A stretch of DNA of 64,000 nucleotides from Aplidium turbinatum. Lineage: Eukaryota > Chordata > Ascidiacea > Aplousobranchia > Polyclinidae. The stretch is from contig OU964919.1 of NCBI GenBank assembly GCA_918807975.1, positions 40,369,824 to 40,433,823 on the forward strand. The letters run 5' to 3'. Positions 54,841 through 64,000 of the stretch are shown in pieces. Every line of letters begins with the position of its first letter. Positions within the stretch are counted from its first letter, which is position 1. The notes beneath the pieces were generated by a model, which was given only the letters and a program-made list of their open reading frames with translations, was not told the origin of the DNA and did not search any database. The position numbers and the translations under genes are program-made.

Positions 54841-55090
54841 AAAAAATAAAAGACGAGTTCTTGTCAGTTGGTAGGTCAAGAAGAAATTAAAGCAAAAAAA
54901 ATAAAAGACGAATTCTTGTCAGTTGGTAGGTCAAGAAGAAATTAAAACATAAAAAATAAAAGACGAGTTCTTGTCAGTTGGTAGGTCAAGAAGAAATTAA
55001 AGCAAGAAAAATAAAAGACGAGTTCTTGTCAGTTGGTAGGTCAAGAAGAAATTAAAGCAAGAAAAATAAACGACGATTTTTGTTAGCTGG
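54841..55090 (+). repeat. ~57-bp tandem array in the leader of BEL/Pao element B
   Basis: About four copies of a unit containing AAATAAAAGACGAGTTCTTG, TCAGTTGGTAGGTCAAGAAG and AAATTAAAGCAA, plus degenerate further copies to about 55.2 kb. The array starts right behind the 5' LTR, where the primer-binding site should be. Element A has a single related unit at about 41.97-42.1 kb. Confidence 0.85.
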
Positions 55091-55501
55091 TGGGCCAAGA
55101 AGCACTTGAAGGCATAAAAATAAACGACGTGTTTGTTGTCAGCTAGTGCAGAAGAACTGATTAGAAGTACAAGAAATAATAAAAGAAGATTTGTTGGTTG
55201 GTAGTCTACACTCTTACAGAAGCAAAGAAAAGTAAAGACATTTCTTCTCAGTTTGGTACTGAAGAAAAATAACTTTGACAATCATTGGCAAGAAAGAAGA
55301 TTAAAAGACAATCCATCTGTGCTTGTAGATTCAAGTGGAAGAATCCAAGCAAGTTTTGTGGACTTTAGGACTTCATACTCGTACAGCTACGGTATCGTGC
55401 ATTTAAATTCTTTTTTGTATTTTTACTGTCTTTGCAGTTAAGTTTTTTATAACTACTGTAGCCTAATAATTTTGTGTGTTTGTGTAACTTAATTTTTTTA
55501 A

Positions 55502-58201
55502 TTGTTAAATTTAGCCCCAACATTTAATATGTCTACACTCGGTGGCGACAAGGACTCGACCGCCGTAGACTCGACTGAGTTTAAGCCTGATGATGTTCTT
55601 TGCGGTCGGGCAGGCCATTCTGGGGAGGGACCCATTAACGATGAGGCTAAGTCAGTTCGAGAGGCCCGGCATCTTAGACGGGATATTTTGACTCAAATTG
55701 GGAAACTTTCTGTAGCCCTAGGTTCTTTGAGTGATAAGCAGGAACTGTTAATTTTTAGATCTAAGTTATCTACTTTAGAAGAGGAATTACGGCATTTCCA
55801 TGCTCTTTTGACTAAAATCTTTAACTCTGCAATCTTGGCAGAACTTCGTGATAGGGTAGATCCCGAATTTAACTCGTTAAAAAATAACTTTGAACAAAAA
55901 GAAAGTGAGTTCTCAGATATGTTGGATGCTGACATACATCCTGAGGATAGCGCCTCAAATGTAAGCACTGGGATGTCTAGGACTTCGTCTCGGATAGTGG
56001 CACAAATTAACCTGCAGCTAAGACGAGAGGAGCTCCAGATACAAGCTGAGGCCATTCGAGCTGAGGCTGCCGCGAGAGCTGAGGCCGAAGCGAGAGCTGC
56101 TGAGGCTGCCGCGAGAGCTGAGGCCATTCGAGCTGAGGCTGCCGCGAGAGCGGAGGCCGAAGCGAGAGCTGCTGAAGCCGCCGCGAAAGCTGCCGCGAGA
56201 GCTGAGGCCATTCGAGCTGAGGCAGCCGCGAGAGCTGCTGAGTTCGCACTCAAAGACGCTCAGTTGAGGGCTGAACAACGTAAAGAGGTAGTTTTAGCTG
56301 AATATCGATCAGAGGTGGGCTCTCGGCGTAGCTCTAAGAAGGGCTCTTCTAGGCATTCCAGAAATGAACATCAATCGCAGTTTAATTTACATAACCTTTT
56401 CCAAACGCCCGTTCAACCTGTGAGTGGACCAGGGCAATCCACACGTTTTCCAGCTGTTTCAGGAGGTCTCGGGGCCGCGGCTAAGGGTCTTCCGAATGCT
56501 GTAGAGCCAAGGTCTGCGAATTACAACCGAACTCCTCCCCCAGAGCGTACAGGTCACGGGGCCGCCATTAGTAGTAATGCTTTGCCCCCTTTACAGTTTT
56601 CTGCGCCGCTAGGTTTTGATCGCCCAGCTACACGTAATTTGGGTGGTTGTGAGAGGCGTATCGCGTCTCCTGATTTTAACGTGTGTGAGGATCGTGGTCG
56701 GGCTGTGCATGTGACTGAGCCCACTCAGCCCCTTAAGGGATATAGCTTGTCTTCTCCCGCTAAATCGAGTTCTCAACAGCAGGATTGCTTTTTTGAATAC
56801 CAAAATAGTAGGACGTTTTTCGATAAGGCGGCCTTGATTGGTTACGATGGTAATAATATGCCATTTATCTTCTTTAAAAATCGTGTTACGGCCTTAATGG
56901 CAGCTTCGCCCTTTAAGGGGACTTGTTTGACTTTGCTACAAGCAGCTTGTGTTAGAACAGCTGCGCAAACGATTGCTAATTTGGTTTCTGACACCCCTGG
57001 CTTGTCAGAGGAAGACAGGATAGAAATGTCGTTAGCTCGCTTGTCCCAGCGTTTTGGGGTTCGTGGAGGTCTTTTCGCAGAACCAGAAATTAGAAAGTAT
57101 CGCTATGGTAGCAAATTGACTTCGACCTCTTCCAGTGATCTGAAAGAGTTTAAAGATGAATTATCGCAGTGTTTGCTTTACGCGCAAGCTTATGGTCAGC
57201 GTGATAAATTGGAAGGACGTTTTGTTTTGGATTTGTCTAAGCGACTCCCGTTTGACGCTAAGCAGCGTTATCTTGACTTTTTAGGTGATCAGTATGGTGG
57301 CACTAATGAGCCTACTTTTCAGAGTTTGTTCGATTTTGTAGTACGGGAGGAAACGCGTAAGTCGACTGATTTTAGCATTATGCTAATGGGCGATTCTGGT
57401 GAGTCGCAGCAATTTAAAAAGTTTGGCAAAGGAAAATTGCCTTCATGTCCGGTTAGGCAGACGTCCGTAAAACCCCATGATGATGTGATGTCAGGGAGTT
57501 CGCAGTACTCGACTGTTGTTGGCGCACCGCGCGGTGGTGAAGCCAGACGTAAAAACCTACCGGCATGCATTTGTTGTTCGTCACGTGGTCAAGTTGAATA
57601 TCATTTTTTGTCTAATTGTAAAGAATTTTTGCGCTTGACACCTAAAGATCGGAGAGATGTCATTGTGAAAGCTGGCAAATGCTTAAATTGTTTGCGCCAG
57701 CATATGGTTAGGGATTGCGTTCATGCAAATAACTGTCGTAAGTGTGGGCTTAACAACGATAGGAAACACTATTTTCTTCTGCATGATTTTTATGTGACGT
57801 CACGTGATTCTCTGGATTCGGTTGGGAAAGATGATGCTCGTGCCAGAGTTCCTGTGCGTAATGTTAAGATTGGAAATGTTAAAGCAGCCTTTAACCGCGT
57901 TACTGCTGCTCGTGTTTTGAATCCAATGACTGGCAAATCGAAGTTGGTGTATTGTCAGCATGATCCTGGTTCGCAGTTGACGTTTGTTTCGAGTGACTTG
58001 GTGTGTGAACTTGATCTTAAACCGTACGATAAAGCGTCGTTTAAAATGGATACCCTGGCTGGTCAGAAACCTACTTGTGCTGACCTTGTCAAACTCAACA
58101 TCCAGTCGTTAGAGACAGATGAACTGTTTTGTGATATAACTTCGGTGGTTAACCCAGCTTGGGCTGATGATGTTAAAACTTTACCGCATAAACAAGATTA
58201 A
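55502..58201 (+). pseudogene. gag-protease region of BEL/Pao element B (fossil)
   Basis: Open across the region. Order: helical N-terminus; a long Ala/Glu/Arg helix built of RAEAAARAEAEARAAEAAA-like units (longer than in element A); gag core; Cys-His cluster (CLNCLRQHMVRDC, NNCRKCGLNND); DPGSQLTFVS protease site; MDTLAGQKPTC segment. As part of a broken element it is treated as a fossil. Confidence 0.85.
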
Positions 58202-58225
58202 AATGGTTTCCGTCATTTTCATGAC

Positions 58226-59707
58226 GTGAATATGTTTCATTTGAATGATTGTAGTACTGTAGATGTACTGATTGGCAACGACAACGCTTGTTTGATGTGT
58301 GCAAAAAAAGAGCGTGTTGGTGAAAATCGTAGTGAACCACATGCTTTGCTCACTCCTCTCGGTTGGTTGGCTTGTAGTGGTAAGTCACCCTTAGATGAAA
58401 GCGTTGCTAAAGTGTGCAGAGTGCAGACGTCTTCAGAGTCGGATGTCATCTCTGGCTTTCAGCGTAAAATTGAGTCTCGTGATATGGAAATAGCAGACCT
58501 GAATAAAGTCATTCAGGATTTGACGTTGCAAAATGAAACCTGTGAATTGTCTCGCAATGATAAGTTGGCTAGAGAACTTGTTGAACCGAATATTGAGTTG
58601 AAAGATGGTCGATTTGAGATACTTGTTCCGTTGAAGGAAGATATTGATCTACCTAACAATTTTGTGTTGGCGTCAGATAGAGCTGCTGCTTTAAGGAAGA
58701 AAGCTTTAAAACAACCTGAACTTCGTGATTTCCTTACTGACACCATGAAAGATCTTAAATCAAATGGCTATATTGAGCGTACTGGTGAAGCAGGAAATGT
58801 CAAGGGATTTGAATGGTATTTACCATACTTTGTTACGTCACAATTAAAAAAGCGCATTGTTTACGATGGCAAGTCTGAATTTCGAGGAACTTGTGTTAAT
58901 GATGTAATGTTTTCGGGTCCTGACTTGTTAAACCCTCTGGTAGATGTCTTGGCTAGATTTCGGCTTGGTAGATTTGGTCTCATGGCTGATGTGACTAAAT
59001 GCTTCTTTCAAATAAAGTTACCCGAGTTGATAGAATCAGCTGAATTTCACAACGCCCTGAGACAGAGAGAGATAAACTGGGAATTTATACCTCCGTATGC
59101 TCCGGCGCAAGGTGGCGCCTGGGAGGCAATGGTTAAACAATTTAAAATCGCGTTTTTTCACATTTTGGACTCTTCAATACGTAAGCCCAGTTTTATTGAA
59201 CTGCTTACGTACACAGGCAGTGCCGTTCGGATCGTGAACGAACGCCCTTTGGTACCTTTGAGTGACGACCCTAGGGATTTTACTGTCATCACCCCTGCCT
59301 CACTTTTGACTCCATACTTAGACCCATACTGTGCTGTTGGGCAACCACATGATCGTGACCAATTAAGAAGGGATTATCGGTTCAATTTGTCACTTTCTCA
59401 GCAGTTTTGGAGTAAATGGATCGATTTTTACTTGCCAGGTCTTCAGGGCCGGAAAAAATGGCTAAAAATGGCCGAGAATTTGGAGCCTGGTCAACTTGTA
59501 GTGGTAGGTTCTCTCCAGGACATTGGTAAACGTGGGAAGTATCAACTTGGGAGGGTGCACGAGGTAGTTCCACAAATTAGGAAAGGGAAGCCTGTGGTTC
59601 GTAGAGCTAAAGTTGCCGTCTGCGACTATGATGAGAGTACGGGGAAAGTGAAAGTAGACTATGTGTTGAGGGATATTTCGTGCCTCGCCCCCGTAAAGAA
59701 CACCTAA
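58226..59707 (+). pseudogene. pol remnant of BEL/Pao element B (fossil)
   Basis: Pao-type reverse transcriptase start (LKKRIVYDGKSEFRGTCVND) and integrase parts (WEFIPPYAPAQGGAWEAMVK; LEPGQLVVVGSLQDIGKRGK). RNase H and much of RT and integrase are not present, so this is an incomplete fossil. Confidence 0.8.
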
Positions 59708-59851
59708 GTGTTAGGGTTTGAGCCTGGTTTTGTCTCGAATTCGAAAAATTGCTCAAGGCTTTCCTCGCTTTCAGCAACAGCAAACATCCTATTGAACATG
59801 ACTTTCGAACCAATACCACTTGCACTACTTTCTGTTTTGTTTACTTCCATT

Positions 59852-60351
59852 TGTTACAGACGGTTGTTCGCCTGGTCAAACGTCATGTAGAAACCGTTCG
59901 GGTCTACTGAATATTACGTCATGGAAATTCCTAAAACATGAGCCAAAATTGCACCATCGTCCGTAAGACTCGTGTCAGACCGGTTTAAACCTGTTTGGAC
60001 ATGTTGTTGCGTCGCGCTACTGCTGGCGTGCCTTTGAGTTATCACAAATTTTTCTGATTCATTCTTGAAGTTGTTTGTTGGAAGTCGGTCGCACATTTAA
60101 CTGGTTTATTTGGTGCTTGCTAGCTGGACAAACTCTCCGTCTTTTATCCAAGTAATTTGTATTGTAGTGACAGTTTTTAGGTGTACGGCGTTGCACCATT
60201 TCGATAGCCACGGGCTAATTTTACTGGAATACACTTTGAATAGACGTTTCGAAGGTGTGTTTATTTTTCGGTCATTACGTACAGACAAACGGATCCGGGA
60301 ACTTTATGTTACAATTTTCCCACGAAGAATTATGGTTTACCGCTGTGACCA
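59852..60351 (+). repeat. 3' LTR of BEL/Pao element B
   Basis: Partner of 54340-54839, followed by the CCATT duplication. Confidence 0.9.
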
Positions 60352-60356
60352 CCATT

Positions 60357-60640
60357 AAGGATTCTAATGGTTTGAACAATTGATTGATGCGATAGTAATT
60401 GCTACCCCATCTAAACCTTTTTGGATATTTTGACCAATTTGCTCCGCTTGTTCACAATTGATGTCATCTTTTCCGGCGATGGACACTAGACCGTTTGAAG
60501 GAGAAGATAGGTTTACATCTGGTACTAAGAATGGGTTTTTCGTTGTTAACCAGGCCAGAAACTTTTACAATATTCGTAATCCCTCTTTTTTCTTGAAGCA
60601 CCCAACTCTTCATGCTGGTTAGCCTACTTCATAGAAACAA
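60357..60640 (-). pseudogene. N-terminal part of the SGCDTTS/CXC broken gene
   Basis: The minus strand reads QHEELGASRKKRDYE, then (another frame) LAWLTTKNPFLVPDVNLSS and GLVSIAGKDDINCEQAEQIG, QNIQKGLDGV, then a stop. By memory of the family this layout (EQH..LG..R..RD, then WL...NPF, then INC..AE..G..I...LDG) precedes the FEFEL segment found at 54.3 kb. Element B therefore landed inside this gene. At least one frameshift and stops are present here; the gene was probably dead before the insertion. Confidence 0.55.
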
Positions 60641-60694
60641 GCACCTTCACGTGGTCCCCCCCGTCAGTAACATACGAAATTATACAAAATACGT

Positions 60695-63600
60695 ATGCGA
60701 AACGAAGCTTGTCAAACAAGAGCTAATGAGACTGTTCAGCGCAGGGTGGGTAGGGAAATGCCCTTTTCAAGGCACGGCAGTGCTCGCACTGTCGAAAAGT
60801 ACCGACGACCCACCGTACTGCAGCTGAACACCGAGGGCATCACGGCCAGCAAGCTCAACATCATCGAGCACCTGGCCACCAAGCATCAAGCCCTCATCAT
60901 CCTCCTCCAGGAGACTCACTGTACATCTGTGGATAAGTTGGTAATAACCAACTTCACACTCGCAGGCGCAACATGCAGCAGGAAACACGGCCTCGCCACG
61001 TTTGTCCATGACCGGCTGAGCTGGTCCTTGGTTGACCAATCCCAAGCTCAATCGGAGATCGAGTGGCTTTGTGTAGATGTAGCAGGCTACAACATCGTCA
61101 ATGTCTACAAGCCCCCACCTTCGCGGATAACATCAACAGCCATCCCAGTGTTCCCCCACCCCAGCCTCTACGCTGGCGATTTTAACTGCCACCACACTGA
61201 CTGGGGCTACAACTCCATCAACAACGACGGAGAAAGTCTGGCCGCTTGGGCAACCAACAACAACCTCGCCCTCTTATACGATCCCAAGGGCACACCGAGC
61301 TTCCACTCCGGTCGTTGGAACACTGGCACGAACCCAGACCTGGCTTTCGCAAGTGATGACCCCGATGATCGCCAGCCGGACAGACGTGTGCTAGAGAAGT
61401 TCCCAAGGTCTCAACACCGACCCTCGCTAATCACGGCCCCCTTGCTCGCCACACCTATTCCGAGCAAGCCTGTCAAGCGATGGAACTTCAGAAAGGCCGA
61501 TTGGGAATACTACAGCTTCCTCACAAACGAAGCTACGCAGTACCTCCCATCCCCACACACCATCAAAGTGGATGAAGCCTACCAGGACTTCTGTGATGCA
61601 ATCATATCTGCGGCAAAAGACTCCATCCCGCGAGGTCGACGGAAAAACTACATACCTTGCTGGGATGTGGAGTGCGACAGGCTCTACCACGACTTCCTCC
61701 GTTCCCCCCAGGGCACCGCCACCACCAACTCAGCAACAGCCCTGCTGGCAAGACTGGATTCAAAGAGGAAGAAGCGCTGGACAGAAGCCATAGACTCAAT
61801 CGACTTCACGCACTCCAGCCGCACAGCATGGAGTACACTCAACAACCTCACTGGCAGATCACGTGTCTCTCGTCGCCAATGCCCCATCTCAGCAAATTCC
61901 ATCGCCTCACAACTTGTGAAAAATGGAGTGCACAGAACGAGAGACCGTGAATTAGACAAGTCCGTCCTCAAGGAAATGACGGACCTCTGGAAGGTCCCAA
62001 CACCTGTCGAGGGCAACATCTCTGGTGAGTTCACCCCAGAAGAATTTGCCTCCGCCCTCCAGCACCTAAAGCCAGGCAAATCCCCGGGCCTTGACCACCT
62101 ATGCCCGGAACTAATACTCCAAGCTGCCCCCTCTATGAGGTCCTGGTTAAAAGACTTCCTTTCCTGCTGCTTGCGTCACCTGCGCATCCCAAGAATCTGG
62201 AGAAGAGCCCTAGTGGTTGCAGTCCCAAAGCCGAAGAAGCCCCCAGGGGATCCGAAGAGCTACCGCCCCATCTCTCTGCTCTGTATCCCCTTCAAGATAC
62301 TCGAGAGACTTATCTACGCCCGTGTCGAACCGATAATAGACCCTCAGCTCCCTCGGGAACAAGCCGGCTTTCGCCACGGAAGATCAACCGTAGACCAGGT
62401 CACTTTGATGACCCAAGACATCGAGGACAGCTTCTCGGCAAAAAAGAAGGCTGGCGCCGTGTTTGTCGATCTCACGGCTGCCTACGACACTGTATGGCAC
62501 AGCGGCCTTACCTGCAAACTACTCCGTCTCCTTCCTGACAGGCACATGGTCCATATGATTATGGAACTTGTGCAAAACCGCAGTTCTACCCTTTCCACCG
62601 GTAGCGGCCGACGAAGTAGACTTCGTCGACTCAGGAACGGCGTCCCACAGGGCTCTGTCCTGGCTCCCCTCCTCTTTAACACTTACATCTACGACCTGCC
62701 TGACACCATCTCCAGGAAGTATGCTTATGCAGACGATCTGGCTCTCCTGCATCCAGCCGGAGATTGGCAGTCAATGGAGAGGAACCTAAGCCAGGACATG
62801 TCAACTATATCAACATATCTCCAGAAATGGAAGCTACAGCTCAGCAAGGCAAAGACAGTGTCGGCGGCCTTCCATTTAAACAACAAGGAAGCAAAACGTG
62901 AGATCAACGTTACCACCGACGACGAACACCTCCCCTACTGCGCCGAACCTACCTACCTCGGCGTAACCCTGGACAGGTCACTCACGTACCGACGACACCT
63001 GGAGTCACTGCGCAAAAAACTATCTGCGCGCGTTGCACTTTTGAGGCGGCTGGCGGGTTCCGGCTGGGGAGCTGATGCGAAAACCCTTCGCACAGCTACC
63101 TTGGCCCTCGTCCATTCTACCGCTGAGTACTGCGCACCAGTGTGGTGCCGCAGCTCTCACACCCGCCACATTGACACCGCCATCAATGACGCACTACGCA
63201 CTGTGACTGGATGCCTGCGTCCCACTCCAACGGACTGCCTTCCCATCCTTGCAGGCATCCAACCTGCTGAGCTTCGCCGTAAAGGAGCCATGATTTCCCT
63301 TGCTCGTCGCGCACTGGACCCCGACCACCTCCTCCACAGTACACTCCAGCGCCTACCTGGAAGACAGCAGCGACTGAAATCAAGACGCCCATTTGTGCCC
63401 GCCGCACGACAGCTTCTGAACAACGTTGAAGATCTTGGAATAAGTGCGGCACACTGGACGAACTACACATGGAACATGGAGTGGCAAAATAACACCTCCC
63501 GACTCCGTGATTTCCTACCCGACGTCGATCCCCACCCTCCGGGAATGTCCCTCGCAAGACTTGCGTGGGTCCGGCTTAACCGCCTACGAACCGGCGTCGG

Positions 63601-63793
63601 TCGCTTTCGTTCAGACATGTGCAGATGGGGTCTGGCTCCCTCACCGCGATGCGAGTGTGGCGCCACAGACCAAACAGTAGATCATGTCGTCCATGACTGC
63701 CCAATCCATCAACCACCACATGGAACGCTTGGACTGAAGGCCCTGGATGACGAAACTGTCGAGTGGCTGATGACATCATGCCCAAACATATAG
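60695..63793 (+). CDS. Intact-looking LINE polyprotein: endonuclease plus reverse transcriptase
   Basis: 1032 codons uninterrupted. An APE-type endonuclease lies at about 40-250: VLQLNTEGI, ILLQETHC (catalytic Glu), YAGDFNCHHTDWGY (Asp-x-Asn), and a final SQHRPSL where the usual SDH has Gln for Asp. Reverse transcriptase at about 500-780 has SYRPISLLCIPFKILER, FVDLTAAYDTVW, NGVPQGSVLAPLLFNTYIYD and the catalytic YAYADDLALL (about 676). The C-terminal part has SLARLAWVRLNRLRTGVGRF and a CxC...H...C cluster (RCECGATDQTVDHVVHDC). It is probably of the Jockey/I group. No ORF1 lies upstream, so the copy may be 5'-truncated; the true start could be MPFSRHGSART (60752). Codons are far richer in G and C than all neighbours, hinting at recent arrival or a separate history. 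Confidence 0.88.
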   Translation: MRNEACQTRANETVQRRVGREMPFSRHGSARTVEKYRRPTVLQLNTEGITASKLNIIEHLATKHQALIILLQETHCTSVDKLVITNFTLAGATCSRKHGLATFVHDRLSWSLVDQSQAQSEIEWLCVDVAGYNIVNVYKPPPSRITSTAIPVFPHPSLYAGDFNCHHTDWGYNSINNDGESLAAWATNNNLALLYDPKGTPSFHSGRWNTGTNPDLAFASDDPDDRQPDRRVLEKFPRSQHRPSLITAPLLATPIPSKPVKRWNFRKADWEYYSFLTNEATQYLPSPHTIKVDEAYQDFCDAIISAAKDSIPRGRRKNYIPCWDVECDRLYHDFLRSPQGTATTNSATALLARLDSKRKKRWTEAIDSIDFTHSSRTAWSTLNNLTGRSRVSRRQCPISANSIASQLVKNGVHRTRDRELDKSVLKEMTDLWKVPTPVEGNISGEFTPEEFASALQHLKPGKSPGLDHLCPELILQAAPSMRSWLKDFLSCCLRHLRIPRIWRRALVVAVPKPKKPPGDPKSYRPISLLCIPFKILERLIYARVEPIIDPQLPREQAGFRHGRSTVDQVTLMTQDIEDSFSAKKKAGAVFVDLTAAYDTVWHSGLTCKLLRLLPDRHMVHMIMELVQNRSSTLSTGSGRRSRLRRLRNGVPQGSVLAPLLFNTYIYDLPDTISRKYAYADDLALLHPAGDWQSMERNLSQDMSTISTYLQKWKLQLSKAKTVSAAFHLNNKEAKREINVTTDDEHLPYCAEPTYLGVTLDRSLTYRRHLESLRKKLSARVALLRRLAGSGWGADAKTLRTATLALVHSTAEYCAPVWCRSSHTRHIDTAINDALRTVTGCLRPTPTDCLPILAGIQPAELRRKGAMISLARRALDPDHLLHSTLQRLPGRQQRLKSRRPFVPAARQLLNNVEDLGISAAHWTNYTWNMEWQNNTSRLRDFLPDVDPHPPGMSLARLAWVRLNRLRTGVGRFRSDMCRWGLAPSPRCECGATDQTVDHVVHDCPIHQPPHGTLGLKALDDETVEWLMTSCPNI

Positions 63794-64000
63794 TCCGAAA
63801 GAACAGCTCATACGACGAAGAATAGAAACTGAGCCTTGTTTAGTTGCGTCATTGCTTCATGAATACTTGCCGAGTGACTCACACCAAAAACCCAAAGATG
63901 TCGAACACTTTCTGCATACTTTTCCTTCCGTCAATCCTCCACGCGACTTAATTGAGCGCATAAGAGCTTACTCGATCGCAAGATCTTTCCAAATTCCGGT
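63774..64000 (+). other. Open frame running off the window end
   Basis: Seventy-five codons without stop, in a frame different from the LINE. From about 63.84 kb it reads CLVASLLHEYLPSDSHQKPK, then VEHFLHTFPSVNPPRDLIER and IRAYSIARSFQIP. The composition looks protein-like, but no family is recognised and no start is visible. It could be an exon of the gene hit by the LINE or a chance frame. Confidence 0.25.
63794..63828 (+). other. Probable 3' end of the LINE
   Basis: After the stop come about 30 bp ending AGCTCATACGACGAAGAATAG, like the short CATACGA(A)GAAGAA tails I associate with this LINE group. GC content drops right after. No clear target duplication; a weak match GAAACGAAGCTTGT (about 60698) and GAAACTGAGCCTTGT (about 63826) may be a diverged one. 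Confidence 0.45.

Larger units (their letters stand above)
54340..60351 (+). mobile_element. BEL/Pao LTR retrotransposon B (fossil, very young, broken)
   Basis: 500-bp LTRs at 54340-54839 and 59852-60351 (TGTTACAGAC ... GCTGTGACCA) look identical by eye. CCATT at 54335-54339 and 60352-60356 is a 5-bp duplication. Parts: tandem-repeat leader (54841-55090), gag-protease region (55502-58201), pol remnants (58226-59707). Identical LTRs imply very recent insertion. At least one large break in pol and an odd copy of flanking DNA before the 3' LTR mean that it is not whole. It interrupts the broken SGCDTTS/CXC gene. Confidence 0.9.

Noticed and set aside
56007-56278. Minus-strand Ser/Gln/Leu-rich repeat frames
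   Set aside because: Antisense shadows of the Ala/Glu/Arg repeat in the gag region of the BEL/Pao fossil.
61427-63666. Many 60-145-codon frames overlapping the LINE on both strands
   Set aside because: High GC lowers stop frequency; these are shadows of the 1032-codon LINE frame.

Overview
The window is metazoan nuclear DNA. It is AT-rich and gene-poor, has spliceosomal introns, and is heavily loaded with transposons. Two SEFIR (IL-17-receptor type) membrane receptors, BEL/Pao and CR1/L2-like retroelements, many hAT and pogo elements, and foldback elements resembling the sea-urchin TU type suggest a marine invertebrate. A deuterostome, possibly an ascidian, seems likely, but the species cannot be fixed from sequence alone. 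There are no bacterial operons, rRNA genes or CRISPR arrays.

Layout. 0-2.3 kb: non-coding, then a 595-bp foldback transposon with tandem-repeat arms and a telomere-like (CCCTAA) core. 2.8-9.9 kb: the only convincing host genes, two minus-strand IL-17-receptor-like genes in tandem, each with one large coding exon and a likely intron just upstream of the start. 10-16 kb: MITEs, a decayed DNA transposon of unrecognised superfamily, and a decayed hAT-like element. 16.1-20.5 kb: a minus-strand CR1/L2-like LINE carrying a 2.9-kb palindromic element (itself carrying a hAT) and a second small foldback with telomere-like core. 20.6-27.9 kb: a giant inverted repeat whose two arms are arrays of a 394/400-bp satellite. 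28.1-30.4 kb: a pogo-type element with a pipsqueak-type DNA-binding domain. 30.6-41 kb: a Russian-doll stack of hATs, MITEs and short hairpins. 41.05-51.6 kb: an old BEL/Pao solo LTR holding a younger BEL/Pao element, which holds a 3.9-kb DNA element. 52.7-54.3 kb: a broken multicopy gene (SGCDTTS motif, CXC cysteine cluster), split by a second, very young BEL/Pao element (54.34-60.35 kb) and resuming at 60.36-60.64 kb. 60.7-63.8 kb: an apparently intact GC-rich LINE with endonuclease and reverse transcriptase domains.

Functional picture. The two SEFIR receptors are probably paralogues that signal by SEFIR-SEFIR contact at the plasma membrane. Almost everything else is selfish DNA. Many insertions have readable target-site duplications, so their order can be inferred: LINE, then palindrome, then hAT; hAT, then MITE and hAT; solo LTR, then BEL, then DNA element. 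The oddest items are two foldback elements that share one design (8-bp duplications, inverted minisatellite arms, telomere-like core) and the giant inverted satellite, which may be a larger version of the same principle.
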